From Lysinibacillus fusiformis (GTDB taxonomy: Bacteria; Bacillota; Bacilli; Bacillales_A; Planococcaceae), in assembly GCA_030027265.1 (NCBI GenBank), contig JASENG010000019.1, forward strand, positions 1 to 58,282: a DNA stretch of 58,282 nt, written 5' to 3'. Positions within the stretch are counted from its first letter, which is position 1. Each line of letters begins with the position of its first letter. This document shows, one piece after another, positions 1-8,744 of the stretch. The notes below the pieces were generated by a model that worked only from the letters and a program-made list of their open reading frames with translations, had not been told where the DNA came from and ran no database searches. Both the position numbers and the translations under genes were made by a program.

Positions 1-152
1 TTTAATCTGCGAGGTTTTTTAATGTTGTGTTCTTAAAGAGGATTGCATTTCCTTCCATCAATGAACAGCATCTTGATTACGGGCTTGTTCCATTACAAGT
101 TATTAAAGTTTCTCATTCCCCACTCCTACCGAGCATTCTTTCAATGCAAAAG

Positions 153-188
153 AAAAACCGTCTTCTGAAAACCACAGAGACGGTTTTT
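153..188 (-). terminator. Terminator downstream of ricF
   Basis: Ten-bp perfect arms (AAAAACCGTC and GACGGTTTTT) enclose a 16-nt loop and are flanked by A/T runs. The hairpin sits just after the ricF stop codon on the minus strand. Positions 1-152 beyond it show no reading frame I can support on either strand. Confidence 0.7.
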
Positions 189-192
189 AAAC

Positions 193-645
193 TTAAGCTG
201 AGCAAGAGCAGCCTCCACCAGTGCCGCAGCCAGTTCCACAAGAGGAAGAGCCGGTTGCAAAGAAGGGATTGCTTACGGGTACTTTTACAGCTTCAGAAAC
301 GGATTTTCCGATGATTAGGCTGATTTCATCCAGCATATCTTGAAAATCGTTTTCTGCTATCTTTAAATTCGCAACACGGTCATCTAGATCCAGACTTCTC
401 TTTTGCTGGCGAATTTGTTTCATAATTGTATGATAATCAGGATGATATTTACCGAATCGCTGTACATCCTCATATTGTTCTTTCATGCGGTTAAATACAT
501 TAATTTGATGGACAAGATCTGTGTCGCTGTACACCTCATCATATGCATGCCGTAATTTTTGAGCTTGTTCTGAAGAAAGGATCATCGCACTTAATTCATC
601 TGCTTCATCTAAAATGAAGGCCCATTCTGATGTCATTATCATCAT
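193..645 (-). CDS. ricF: RicF (YlbF) family regulator of RNA processing and development
   Basis: YlbF/YmcA-family protein of about 150 residues. In B. subtilis RicF forms a cytoplasmic complex with RicA and RicT that carries iron-sulfur clusters, helps RNase Y process mRNAs, and is needed for sporulation, competence and biofilm formation (family knowledge). Seen here: the helical core with the family stretch KEQYEDVQRFGKYHPDY, the VPVSNPFF segment, and a C-terminal Cys/Gly-rich tail with CGTGCGTGGGC, the likely cluster ligands. I start it at the ATG at 645, five bases after GGAGG; the ATG at 642 is equally possible. The open frame extends upstream to 675 without a better ribosome site. B. subtilis ylbF also lies near ctaG and ylbC, so synteny agrees. 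Confidence 0.9.
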   Translation of the reverse strand: MMIMTSEWAFILDEADELSAMILSSEQAQKLRHAYDEVYSDTDLVHQINVFNRMKEQYEDVQRFGKYHPDYHTIMKQIRQQKRSLDLDDRVANLKIAENDFQDMLDEISLIIGKSVSEAVKVPVSNPFFATGSSSCGTGCGTGGGCSCSA

Positions 646-841
646 TACTTCCTCCAATCTACTACTTTCAATCATAGCAGAAATAATCCAAAGTTTGTAT
701 TCAGAAGTGATAAATTTTAATGGGCTTATTGATTTTTGTTGTCGAAAGGACCAAAAGATGAGAATCTTGGAAAATCACAACTCGATTCGAAATGACCAGA
801 TTGGATGTTTTTTATGCAGAGATTCCTTTTCACTCCACCAA

Positions 842-882
842 AAATGCTCCAAAAGTTTGTTATACAAACATCCGGAGCATTT
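842..882 (-). terminator. Terminator of the MurE paralogue
   Basis: Arms AAATGCTCC and GGAGCATTT are separated by 23 nt that hold a smaller GTTTG/CAAAC stem. On the minus strand the structure is followed by a short T run. It lies immediately after the stop codon at 887. The rest of 676-841 shows no gene. Confidence 0.65.
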
Positions 883-886
883 CCTT

Positions 887-2365
887 TTATTCCACATGGT
901 CTGTTTGTAATTTCTCAAGCGCTAGTTTGACACTTTCAAAATCAGAGAAATCAATTACCGATGAACCCATTGTTTGAGTCGTTTCATGCCCCTTGCCGGC
1001 AATCAAAATCGTATCGCCCGGTTTCGCATGACGAATTGCTGTTTCAATTGCCTTTTCCCGATCTAATATCATTTCGTATTGCTGTTTTGGAGAAAAGCCT
1101 GCTGCAATTTGTGCATTGATGAGTTCTGGATCTTCGCTGCGAGGGTTATCAGTTGTTAAATAAATCCTGTCTGCATACTTTGATGCAACTGCCCCCATCT
1201 TGATTCTTTTGTGTTTGTCACGATCCCCGCCACAGCTGAATACAACAATTAGATCTCTTTTTACTGTTTTATTCAACGTTTGCAAGACCGCTCTTAAAGC
1301 CGCCTCTGTATGCGCATAGTCAATATAAATATCTAAATCTAAAGTATTTTCAATGGATTCCAATCGACCGTCCGGTAAAGTAAGTTTTTCAACAACCTCA
1401 CAAATATCTTCAATCGGAAAACCTAACTCGCTGACCGTTGTAATGGCGGCAATTGTATTTTGTAAATGATGCTCCCCTACAAAAGGAACGGAGAATACTT
1501 TCTGCCCTTTATTGCTTTGCAGGCAGCAAGTTGAAGTGGTAAGTCCTTCTGCAAGCAATTGTAATTGGTAATCCACTCGATTGCCTAATCCAAAATAAGC
1601 CTTTTTCTTTTTTGCTTGAAGACCCACTGTACGGCAAAAAGAATCGTCCCCATTTAAAACCAATTGCTCCGATAAGGTCGCTAATAGTTGTTTTGCTGCT
1701 TTATACTTTTCATAGGAGCCGTGATCTTCAATATGATCTTCAGCTAAATTTAAGAAAACCCCAATATCGATCGAACAATCATCCAGCCGATGTTTGGCAA
1801 GCCCCATTGAAGAAGCCTCCAGGACGACATATTCCACGCCGCGACTTACAGCGATTTTTAAAATTTTGTGTAAATGCTTCGGCTGCAGTGTAGTTAAATG
1901 TTCATAATCAAGTTTTACTTCCACGCCGTTAATGTAGATTCCGTTTGTTCCGATGACAATTACATTTTTATGTAGTGCGTGTAGTAGCTGTCCGATAAAG
2001 TGGCTTACAGTTGTTTTTCCGTTCGTACCTGTAATGGCAATAACTTGCATTGCATCAGCTGGGAATCGATTAAGTTTTGCTGCACCATATGACATAAACT
2101 TCAAGACATTGGGAACCCAAATGACAGGAACAGTCAACTTTAATGAATCCAACTGTTTTTCATCTTCAATAATGATTCCAACTGCCCCATTTTTGATTGC
2201 CATATCGACATATTTTAATCCATCAGAATTTCGGCCTTTACGTACGATGAATAAATCGCCTTCTTTAACACCTTGTGCATAATCCTCAATTCCAGTTACT
2301 TCAACTCGAATAGAACCACCTTTTACAGTACATGGCCATTCTTTTAAAAGTTCTGCTAATTGCAA
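887..2365 (-). CDS. MurE-like Mur ligase (UDP-MurNAc-peptide synthetase paralogue)
   Basis: Mur ligase of 492 residues, the usual MurE length. MurE adds the third amino acid to UDP-MurNAc-L-Ala-D-Glu in the cytoplasm. Visible in order: an N-terminal MurE-type domain, the ATP loop ITGTNGKTTV, an LTTLQP substrate loop, EASSMGLAKHR, the NLAEDHIEDHG segment, the YKAAKQLL lysine that is carbamylated in the family, GRLE, DYAHTE, the DNPRSEDP motif that in MurE selects meso-diaminopimelate, and GKGHETTQ. The usual His of the E-x-SSH-A motif is replaced by Met. The start is TTG at 2365, seven bases after AGGAG; the longer frame to 2413 has no ribosome site. It stands alone, away from any division/cell-wall cluster, so I read it as a paralogue and not the housekeeping murE. 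The substrate is not proven. Confidence 0.85.
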   Translation of the reverse strand: MQLAELLKEWPCTVKGGSIRVEVTGIEDYAQGVKEGDLFIVRKGRNSDGLKYVDMAIKNGAVGIIIEDEKQLDSLKLTVPVIWVPNVLKFMSYGAAKLNRFPADAMQVIAITGTNGKTTVSHFIGQLLHALHKNVIVIGTNGIYINGVEVKLDYEHLTTLQPKHLHKILKIAVSRGVEYVVLEASSMGLAKHRLDDCSIDIGVFLNLAEDHIEDHGSYEKYKAAKQLLATLSEQLVLNGDDSFCRTVGLQAKKKKAYFGLGNRVDYQLQLLAEGLTTSTCCLQSNKGQKVFSVPFVGEHHLQNTIAAITTVSELGFPIEDICEVVEKLTLPDGRLESIENTLDLDIYIDYAHTEAALRAVLQTLNKTVKRDLIVVFSCGGDRDKHKRIKMGAVASKYADRIYLTTDNPRSEDPELINAQIAAGFSPKQQYEMILDREKAIETAIRHAKPGDTILIAGKGHETTQTMGSSVIDFSDFESVKLALEKLQTDHVE

Positions 2366-2410
2366 GTTGTCACTCCTTTTCCCTATTTTATGCCTAGGTT
2401 CGAATAGTGA

Positions 2411-2425
2411 CACTAAAATTTAGTG
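2411..2425. promoter_or_regulatory. Palindrome upstream of the MurE paralogue
   Basis: CACTAAA and TTTAGTG form a perfect 7-bp inverted repeat with one central base, about 45 bp upstream of the TTG start of the MurE paralogue. A second partial half site (GTGAC) flanks it. It could be an operator. No regulator is encoded next to it, and no partner is known. Confidence 0.3.
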
Positions 2426-2455
2426 ACTTCAAAATTTTTCGCATTATAAAAAGAA

Positions 2456-2484
2456 CCTCTATGCAATTTACTCTTGCATAGAGG
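2456..2484 (-). terminator. Terminator of ylbC
   Basis: CCTCTATGCAA and TTGCATAGAGG are perfect 11-bp arms with a 7-nt loop. On the minus strand they are followed by TTCTTTTT, 12 bp after the ylbC stop. Confidence 0.8.
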
Positions 2485-2495
2485 TCCATAACACA

Positions 2496-3566
2496 CTATT
2501 CTTCTATTTCATCAATTTCTTCTTCAATAAATATTTGGGTATAGTAATTCACAAACGCCCCTGTGCCGACATGGGTATAGGCTTCATCCATCATGTACTT
2601 TCTGTGGGTGCTTGAATTTAACCATCCGTGTACTGCCTCAATTGAATCTATATAGGAAGTCGCAATATTTTCTTCTGCATTTTTATATTCGATTCCTTCA
2701 ACTTCCAATCTTTCCTTCAGAGATCCTTTTGTTGGCGAATCATGGGATAGATAACTTTGGGAATACATATCTTCACTATGCTCCATCGCAACCAATGTTA
2801 AATCATCATCTTCAGGAAGAAACGGCAAATCATTGTTTACTCTAAATACATTAAGTAAATCATAGATGATAGCAGCATTTGACTTATTACTTTCTTCTAT
2901 TAAATAGGAAGTAGGACTTGGAGGAGATAATAACTCACCAACAAAGGACATCTCATAAGGACGATGAATGACTAAAGTTTTGGTATCCATAAAGCGTATT
3001 CCGCTTAATGTGCCAGTTTCGCTATCAATATACAATTGAGCAAAAATATTGTCGAATTTCGTTAACAGCCTTGTATTCATATCATCTTCACTCATTGTAA
3101 AGGTATAAATATTATCACCAATTGTTGCATTCACTTCAGATTCAATAATGGTCATACTATATATCTCTTCTAGAGATTGTCCGATTTTGTATGGACTGAT
3201 ATCCAACTCTTCTGCATTCGTATAAACCTGCGTGATAACACCATCAGCAACTGCAAACATCATAAATTGTTTTGGGTTCTTATTATAGATCCACCATTTA
3301 TAACCATAGGCAGATTGCTCTATACGCGTAGGCTCTTCATAAAGCTTTATTAATTCATTGCTGCTTTTGCCAATTAGAGTTGATAATCCAAGTTCTGGTC
3401 GTGGTAAGGAATCTTGAGATATTTCTTGTTCAGTATTTGTTTTGGGAATAATTTGCGATATAGAATTTGGCCCCTCTAAAGGTTCATAATTATCTGAGGT
3501 TGAAGAATAAAAAAAGATAATTGCAAGAAAAGAAAGGACAATTAGTATTCGAAAAAGAGTTTTCAT
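2496..3566 (-). CDS. ylbC: YlbC-like CAP-domain protein
   Basis: A 356-residue exported or membrane-anchored protein. An N-terminal hydrophobic segment (residues about 5-22) follows a short positive start, with no lipobox. The middle resembles the CAP-associated N-terminal domain found in YlbC and related Firmicutes proteins (GKSSNELIKLYEEPTRIEQ, YGYKWWIYN). The last 120 or so residues form a CAP/SCP fold: HSEDMYSQSYLSHDSPTKGSLKERL, NIATSYIDSIEAVHGWLNS, HRKYMM. These proteins lie outside the cytoplasmic membrane and have no firmly assigned activity. The position between ctaG and ricF matches B. subtilis. It is a single-gene unit with its own terminator. Confidence 0.85.
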   Translation of the reverse strand: MKTLFRILIVLSFLAIIFFYSSTSDNYEPLEGPNSISQIIPKTNTEQEISQDSLPRPELGLSTLIGKSSNELIKLYEEPTRIEQSAYGYKWWIYNKNPKQFMMFAVADGVITQVYTNAEELDISPYKIGQSLEEIYSMTIIESEVNATIGDNIYTFTMSEDDMNTRLLTKFDNIFAQLYIDSETGTLSGIRFMDTKTLVIHRPYEMSFVGELLSPPSPTSYLIEESNKSNAAIIYDLLNVFRVNNDLPFLPEDDDLTLVAMEHSEDMYSQSYLSHDSPTKGSLKERLEVEGIEYKNAEENIATSYIDSIEAVHGWLNSSTHRKYMMDEAYTHVGTGAFVNYYTQIFIEEEIDEIEE

Positions 3567-3717
3567 TTCGTTTCTATCCTTTTAAATTTATTGGTACTAT
3601 TATATCAATAATATAGTGGTTGACACAATGTTGCCATTGCAACAAAAGAAATTTTGCTCTATTATAAAAAATGAGCGTATTCTTAATGTACGATTTAGCT
3701 AAAGGAGGATTTTTTTA

Positions 3718-4083
3718 ATGTATTTCGATAACAAAACACTTGAAAATATAACTGCTGAACAGGAGCTACTTGTAAGCGTTATGGAAAAAAACGGTCTAGA
3801 ATGCCATGGTGGTTGGGATTATGATCGCATGACTTTCGATAAACGTTTTGATTTAAAAGAAGGCCGCTACTACTTACGTGTATTCTGTAAAGCTATTTCA
3901 GGAGACGTTGGTAATCGCACAGCTATTCTAAAAATCGCTAAACCTGCACTTGGTAAATACTACTATCCACATGGTGTTGAGTACGGTGAAGACGAGGTAT
4001 TCCCGAAACACTTAGTAACTGAATGTGAACAAATTTTAGCAAATGTGAAAAAAGAATTTGCTGCTTTTGGTATTGAAGCTTAA
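3718..4083 (+). CDS. YugN-like protein
   Basis: A 121-residue soluble protein of the YugN-like family, whose function is unknown. Recognisable stretches are GWDYDRMTFDKRFD near residues 32-45, a basic LRVFCKA strand, and the PHGVEYGEDE segment near residues 89-98. The start ATG is well placed behind AAAGGAGG. It is divergent from ylbC. The 150-bp spacer holds a GTTGC-CATT-GCAAC inverted repeat near 3632-3645 and AT-rich promoter-like DNA, but no promoter I can fix precisely. In B. subtilis yugN is elsewhere, so this location is lineage-specific. Confidence 0.8.
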   Translation: MYFDNKTLENITAEQELLVSVMEKNGLECHGGWDYDRMTFDKRFDLKEGRYYLRVFCKAISGDVGNRTAILKIAKPALGKYYYPHGVEYGEDEVFPKHLVTECEQILANVKKEFAAFGIEA

Positions 4084-4095
4084 TTTATAATGATC

Positions 4096-4128
4096 AAAGG
4101 ACATGGACAAGTACTCCATGTCCTTTTT
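4096..4128 (+). terminator. Terminator of the YugN-like gene
   Basis: Twelve-bp perfect arms AAAGGACATGGA and TCCATGTCCTTT with a 7-nt loop, followed by TTTTT, 12 bp after the stop codon. Confidence 0.85.
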
Positions 4129-4172
4129 CTATTGTCATAAAACAAGCCAAAATTTATTCCCTAAAAGAAAAA

Positions 4173-4204
4173 AACAGCCTTTTAAGCCACGCTTAAAGAC
4201 TGTT
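4173..4204 (-). terminator. Terminator of the DUF420/ctaG unit
   Basis: On the minus strand an AACAGTCTTTAAGC arm pairs with GCTTAAAAGGCTGTT across a 3-nt loop, with one bulge or mismatch. It is followed by a run of seven T, a few bases after the stop at 4212. Confidence 0.7.
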
Positions 4205-4211
4205 CGGCCCC

Positions 4212-4673
4212 TTAGAACCCAAGAATTGCCTTGATTAGTGAAGTTGTTTCTCCGCCATGGTAGATGATATACAATAGCAAATAAACAGCTACTCCAGTTA
4301 TAGCAACGAAGAACCAAATGATACTAGTAATCGGACCGATTTTTCGGTGAATGCTAAGTTTTGTTTTTAAGCCTGTCATAATACTTACAACACCAAATAC
4401 CGCTCCCACAGTAGCTAGAATGATGTGGAAAATTAAAAAGAATGTGTAATAAACTTTTATATCATCTGGTCCCCCAAATGAAGTATTGCCGATAAAAATC
4501 GTTCTGGAAGCATAGATAATAAAGAAAATTAAAGCTGATATACCTGCAGCTATCATTACCTTTTTATGTGCTTCGATTTTTTTCTTATAAATTAGACCCC
4601 ATCCAATTGCGACTAATACAGCACTAATAACAATAAATGAAGTACTAATTGTAGGTAGAATAGGTACACCCAT
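4212..4673 (-). CDS. DUF420 membrane protein, probable aa3-oxidase assembly factor (YozB/CtaM type)
   Basis: A 153-residue membrane protein with four to five hydrophobic segments and the DUF420 features seen in B. subtilis YozB: FHIILATVGAVFGVVSIMTG, HRKIGPITSIIWF and a C-terminal YHGGE. The conserved His residues resemble heme or copper ligands. In Staphylococcus aureus a protein I recall as belonging to this family, CtaM, is needed for aa3-type oxidase maturation. The position next to ctaG and the caa3 operon supports the same role here (inference). The start is the ATG at 4673, eight bases after AGGAG; the longer frame to 4691 lacks a ribosome site. Confidence 0.8.
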   Translation of the reverse strand: MGVPILPTISTSFIVISAVLVAIGWGLIYKKKIEAHKKVMIAAGISALIFFIIYASRTIFIGNTSFGGPDDIKVYYTFFLIFHIILATVGAVFGVVSIMTGLKTKLSIHRKIGPITSIIWFFVAITGVAVYLLLYIIYHGGETTSLIKAILGF

Positions 4674-4750
4674 TTTACATTCTCCTATCATTTAGTAATC
4701 TATATCTTTTATAGGTTAAGCAAAAATACTTATTTCTCATAGCATCAAAT

Positions 4751-5671
4751 TTAAAATTGCTGACTTTGTTTCTTTGCTTGAAAATCTTTTAATGCATTTT
4801 CTGTAATATCTTTATCATCTTTCTTTTCTTGAATCCACCATTTTCTAAATACAGTAGCTAGAACTACCCCAAAAATAATTTCTTGGATGATTTTCATTAG
4901 TACTCCGCCTAATTGCTGATCTTCAAGCGGCTTCATATTATTAAATAGTTCTGGGCCAGATAATGAAAGGGTCGATAATGTAGCAGCGGGTACACAAAGT
5001 TCCATTGCCTTTAACCAGGTTTGTCCATCTGTATAGGTAGAATACATTGGATTCGGGTTAAAGATAATTAATGCACATGCAGGCGTAATCAACACTGCAT
5101 TGGCAATGATATAGGCGATTTTATATAATGGCTTCATTTGCTTGTACCCCGGAATATTCCCTACTAGCGGCCAATTCATAAAGAAGGCTGATAGGAACAG
5201 GAAGAAAGTAAAGATACCATGGAAGGTTTCATCTAATTTAATAGCATCAAAAATTCCTGGCATATGATACAGAGAGAACATCATAGCAAAGACAAAAGCC
5301 GAAATAACAGGTTTTGTAAATAAATTAAAAATACTTCTTACAACCGGTGCTTCTACAATGACTTTCCAAACCCACCAAGGAATCCCTTTAATAAGCATCA
5401 TGGGGACTAATAACAGAAGAAACGCCATTTGTACCATATGATATGTAAACATGATATGTGACATTAAATCAATCGGCGAGCCTTTGATCACATAAAACAT
5501 AAGCATCGCTAATATAAAATAAGTAGCTTCCCCTTTTTTCAAGGGTTCACTAACTTTAAAATCTTTTCTCCAAACAACTGTTACCAAAAAATACACAACA
5601 GTTAAAAATACTATAACTCCCATCAAATAAGGGCTCCACAGTGCTTGAAAACCAAATATGCTTAGTGGCAT
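4751..5671 (-). CDS. ctaG: Cytochrome c oxidase assembly factor CtaG (caa3 type)
   Basis: A 306-residue polytopic protein of the caa3_CtaG family, required in Bacillus for assembly or activity of the caa3 oxidase, probably in copper delivery. It has about seven membrane segments. Family signatures are HIMFTYHMVQMAFL, LVPMMLIKGIPWWVW, the SLYHMPGIFD segment and the His/Met-rich loop facing the membrane surface. The start is ATG 5671, with AAGGAG nine bases upstream; an earlier ATG six bases upstream is too close to that site, and the longer frame to 5758 has no support. It lies 77 bp upstream of the DUF420 gene on the same strand and is probably co-transcribed with it. A terminator separates it from ctaF. 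Confidence 0.93.
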   Translation of the reverse strand: MPLSIFGFQALWSPYLMGVIVFLTVVYFLVTVVWRKDFKVSEPLKKGEATYFILAMLMFYVIKGSPIDLMSHIMFTYHMVQMAFLLLLVPMMLIKGIPWWVWKVIVEAPVVRSIFNLFTKPVISAFVFAMMFSLYHMPGIFDAIKLDETFHGIFTFFLFLSAFFMNWPLVGNIPGYKQMKPLYKIAYIIANAVLITPACALIIFNPNPMYSTYTDGQTWLKAMELCVPAATLSTLSLSGPELFNNMKPLEDQQLGGVLMKIIQEIIFGVVLATVFRKWWIQEKKDDKDITENALKDFQAKKQSQQF

Positions 5672-5806
5672 AATCATGCGCTCCTTTAACTTCAGTAGTT
5701 CTATTATAGAACGCTTACATCGTAACATCAATGAACGAACTATGACAATTAAAAGCAATTTCCCATTTTAAATATAATTGACGCCAAAAACATCTCTTAA
5801 AACGAA

Positions 5807-5836
5807 AACAAGTCGCTCTAATTGAGCGACTTGTTT
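5807..5836 (-). terminator. Terminator of the ctaCDEF operon
   Basis: Twelve-bp perfect arms AACAAGTCGCTC and GAGCGACTTGTT with a 5-nt loop, 12 bp downstream of the ctaF stop. It separates the oxidase structural genes from ctaG. Confidence 0.85.
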
Positions 5837-5847
5837 CTCCTTTTTTC

Positions 5848-6189
5848 TTACCACCAAATGATTGTTAAGAAAGTTAGGAACATCGTAAATGCGATTACAG
5901 CACCAAACCATACAAATGTAGAAATTACTCCCATATGGCTAGCTTTTTTATCATCCATATGCATGAATGAATATAATTGTAATACAACTTGAACACCTGC
6001 TAATAGTAGAATAACAGGTTTAATATAATACGCTGAAAAGTCAGCAACTACTACAGCAAATGCTAAGAATGTTAAGAAAATCATAATCGCAAAATTAATT
6101 ACTTGCTTACGCATGTGCACAGCATTGTGATGACGGTCATACTCATACTGCTTTTTAGATTTTGCTTGAACTTGTGTATCGTGTCCCAT
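5848..6189 (-). CDS. ctaF: caa3 cytochrome c oxidase subunit IV (CtaF)
   Basis: A 113-residue small subunit of the caa3 terminal oxidase. Three hydrophobic helices follow a charged, His-containing N-terminus (KKQYEYDRHHNAVHMRKQ). The pattern LLAGVQVVLQLYSFMHMDDK is typical of the prokaryotic subunit IV family. It probably stabilises the CuB site of subunit I (family knowledge). It is the last gene of ctaC-D-E-F, one base after the ctaE stop, so translation is likely coupled. Confidence 0.92.
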   Translation of the reverse strand: MGHDTQVQAKSKKQYEYDRHHNAVHMRKQVINFAIMIFLTFLAFAVVVADFSAYYIKPVILLLAGVQVVLQLYSFMHMDDKKASHMGVISTFVWFGAVIAFTMFLTFLTIIWW

Positions 6190-6190
6190 A

Positions 6191-6814
6191 TTATCCTAAC
6201 ACCCCCATCAAGTAAACTACAGTGAAGATGAATACCCAAATTACATCGATAAAGTGCCAGAAGATTGAAGCAGCATAGTATTTAGGAGCATTGTATAAGC
6301 TTAATCCGCGTCTTGCATTACGTACGATTAAACATACAATCCAAACTAAACCGATTACTACGTGCAATCCGTGCGTTCCTACTAATGTAAAGAATGCAGA
6401 GGAGAACGCTGATTGAGTATATCCAAAACCATCATGTACATAGTGATAGAACTCATAAATCTCAAGAGCAAGGAATCCAAGACCTAATAATACAGTAATA
6501 GACATCCAAATTTGAACGCCTTTGAAATTATGGTTTTTCATATGATACATCGCATAAACCGAAGTTAATGAAGATGTTAAAAGCAACATAGTCATTACAA
6601 ATGCTAATGGTAATTCAAATAATTCTGCTGCAGAGTATTCCATACCAGCAGGACCTTTATCTTTTAAAGAAAGGTAAGTAGCAAACACGCTGGCGAAAAG
6701 AGTAATATCACTACAGATAAAAATCCAAATACCAACGAATTTATTTCTGCCTTCCATTGTAGCTTGTTCTGGTTTATCAGGCCAAGTTTGAGGGGTGAAT
6801 TTAGTTTCTTCCAT
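6191..6814 (-). CDS. ctaE: caa3 cytochrome c oxidase subunit III (CtaE)
   Basis: A 207-residue subunit III of the heme-copper oxidase, with five membrane helices (the short bacterial form). Seen: the FVGIWIFICSDITLFASVFATYL segment, the acidic residue of FLALEIYEFYHY, THGLHVVIGLVWI, and the closing AASIFWHFIDVIWVFIFTVVYL. The start codon overlaps the ctaD stop as TAATG, a translational-coupling arrangement. The ATG is preceded by a GGGGG run inside ctaD. Confidence 0.95.
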   Translation of the reverse strand: MEETKFTPQTWPDKPEQATMEGRNKFVGIWIFICSDITLFASVFATYLSLKDKGPAGMEYSAAELFELPLAFVMTMLLLTSSLTSVYAMYHMKNHNFKGVQIWMSITVLLGLGFLALEIYEFYHYVHDGFGYTQSAFSSAFFTLVGTHGLHVVIGLVWIVCLIVRNARRGLSLYNAPKYYAASIFWHFIDVIWVFIFTVVYLMGVLG

Positions 6815-8706
6815 TATTTGTTACCCCCTTTTCCATAAAGATGTTCTTCAGTTGCAATAACTTCTTCAACATGAACATGGAAACCAAGATCGTCTTTCAC
6901 TGAACGAACAATCATAGCACCAACAGTAATTGCTAAACCAAGAATTAATACAGGAATCGCCCATGCTTTTCCATCTGGATGGTAAAGTGCACCGAATGCA
7001 GCAATAAATGTACCGATTGACATGATTAAAGGCAAGATTGAGTTATTTGGCATATGAATGTCGCCTAGTGGCTCAGCATAAACCATACCTTCTTCATTAC
7101 CATCATGTTTTTCCAACCAATATGGATCATATCCACGTACAAGTGGAGTTTGTTTAAAGTTATAGAACGGTACCGGTGTTTGGATTGCCCACTCAAGTGA
7201 ACGTCCATCTCCCCAGTAGTCACGGCAATTTAATGGCTTAGATTTAGCAGTAATAATAATGTTGATTACTAACAAAATTACACCGATTGCCATCATAATC
7301 GCACCGATTGACGAGATAAAGTTAAATAAATCCCATCCTTGATTTGCTTGGTAAGTGAATACACGACGAGGCATACCCATTAAACCTAAGAAATGCTGCA
7401 AGAAGAATGTTAAATGGAATCCAGTAAAGAAGATCCAGAAAGTCAATACTCCCAATTTCTCGCTCAAAGCACGGTTAAACATAATTGGCCAATAGAAGTG
7501 CATTGAACCAAAGATTGCAGTAACGATACCACCAACGATTACGTAATGGAAGTGAGCTACGATAAAGTAAGAATCATGTAATTGGTAGTCAAGTGGTGCA
7601 GCTGCCTGCATAACCCCTGTAACCCCACCAGCTACGAATGATGGAATGAAACCAAGTGCATAAAGCATTGGCACTGTAACTTTAACCGAACCGCCCCAAA
7701 TTGTCATAATCCAGTTAAATACCTTCATACCTGTCGGAACAGCGATTGCCATTGTAGCAACAGCAAAGATTGCATTGGCAGTAGCACCAAGTCCGGTTGT
7801 GAACATATGGTGGGCCCAAACCATGAATCCTAAGAAACCGATTAAGATTGTTGCGAATACCATTGAAGAGTATCCAAATAAACGTTTACGAGCAAATACC
7901 GGAATGATTTCTGAGAATAATCCGAATGCAGGTAAAACTAAGATATATACTTCAGGGTGACCAAAAATCCAGAATAAATGCTCCCAAATTACTGTGTTAC
8001 CACCCATTGTATGGTCAAAGAAGTTTGCTTCGAACATACGGTCAACCAACATTAAGAATAAACCTACTGTTAGTGGAGGGAATGCGAATAAAATTAATGC
8101 ACTTGAAATTAATGAAGTCCAAGTAAATAATGGCATACGCATGAATGTCATACCAGGTGCACGCATTGTGATAATCGTTACGATAAAGTTAATACCAGAG
8201 ATTAACGTACCGGCACCAGAGATTTGTAGACCTAATACATAAAAATCAATACCATGTCCAGGTGAATATAAAGCTAATGATGCATAGTTGGTCCAACCAG
8301 CATCTGGTGCTCCACCTAAAAAGAATGATAAGTGTAGGAAAAGTGCTCCTAAGAAGAACAACCAAAATCCTAATGAGTTTAAGAATGGGAACGCTACGTC
8401 ACGCGCACCAATTTGTAATGGCACAACGGCGTTCATAAATCCGAATAGCAATGGTGTTGCTGCTAAGAATAGCATTGTCGTACCATGCATTGTTAGTAAT
8501 TCATTAAAAGTACCGGCTGAAACAAAATCACTGTTTGGAATCATTAACTGAATACGCATTAAAAGCGCTTCTAAACCTGCGATTGCAAAGAATAAAGTAC
8601 CGGCGAATAGATACATAACGCCAAGTTTCTTATGATCGACAGTTGTTAAATAGTCCCATAATGTTGCTCCAAAGCCCTTTTTATTTGAGACTGCGGCAGA
8701 GCTCAC
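6814..8706 (-). CDS. ctaD: caa3 cytochrome c oxidase subunit I (CtaD)
   Basis: Catalytic subunit, 630 residues, close to the B. subtilis length. It reduces oxygen at the heme a3-CuB centre and pumps protons. Seen: LTTVDHKKLGVMY, the low-spin heme ligand region TMHGTTMLFL, the IFGHPEVYILVLPAFG motif with the His-Tyr pair of the CuB site, WAHHMFTTG with the other CuB histidines, HDSYFIVAHFHYVIVGG with the heme a and a3 ligands, and a C-terminal extension with extra hydrophobic helices. The start is GTG at 8706, eight bases after GGAGG; a TTG at 8724 lies in front of that site and is rejected. It is 38 bp downstream of ctaC. Confidence 0.97.
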   Translation of the reverse strand: MSSAAVSNKKGFGATLWDYLTTVDHKKLGVMYLFAGTLFFAIAGLEALLMRIQLMIPNSDFVSAGTFNELLTMHGTTMLFLAATPLLFGFMNAVVPLQIGARDVAFPFLNSLGFWLFFLGALFLHLSFFLGGAPDAGWTNYASLALYSPGHGIDFYVLGLQISGAGTLISGINFIVTIITMRAPGMTFMRMPLFTWTSLISSALILFAFPPLTVGLFLMLVDRMFEANFFDHTMGGNTVIWEHLFWIFGHPEVYILVLPAFGLFSEIIPVFARKRLFGYSSMVFATILIGFLGFMVWAHHMFTTGLGATANAIFAVATMAIAVPTGMKVFNWIMTIWGGSVKVTVPMLYALGFIPSFVAGGVTGVMQAAAPLDYQLHDSYFIVAHFHYVIVGGIVTAIFGSMHFYWPIMFNRALSEKLGVLTFWIFFTGFHLTFFLQHFLGLMGMPRRVFTYQANQGWDLFNFISSIGAIMMAIGVILLVINIIITAKSKPLNCRDYWGDGRSLEWAIQTPVPFYNFKQTPLVRGYDPYWLEKHDGNEEGMVYAEPLGDIHMPNNSILPLIMSIGTFIAAFGALYHPDGKAWAIPVLILGLAITVGAMIVRSVKDDLGFHVHVEEVIATEEHLYGKGGNK

Positions 8707-8744
8707 AACTTTAACCTCCTTCAAGTGTTACTATCTAGTTAGAA

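Noticed and set aside
614..910. Plus-strand frames over ricF and the MurE paralogue
   Set aside because: Antisense shadows of real genes, without ribosome sites or protein-like content.
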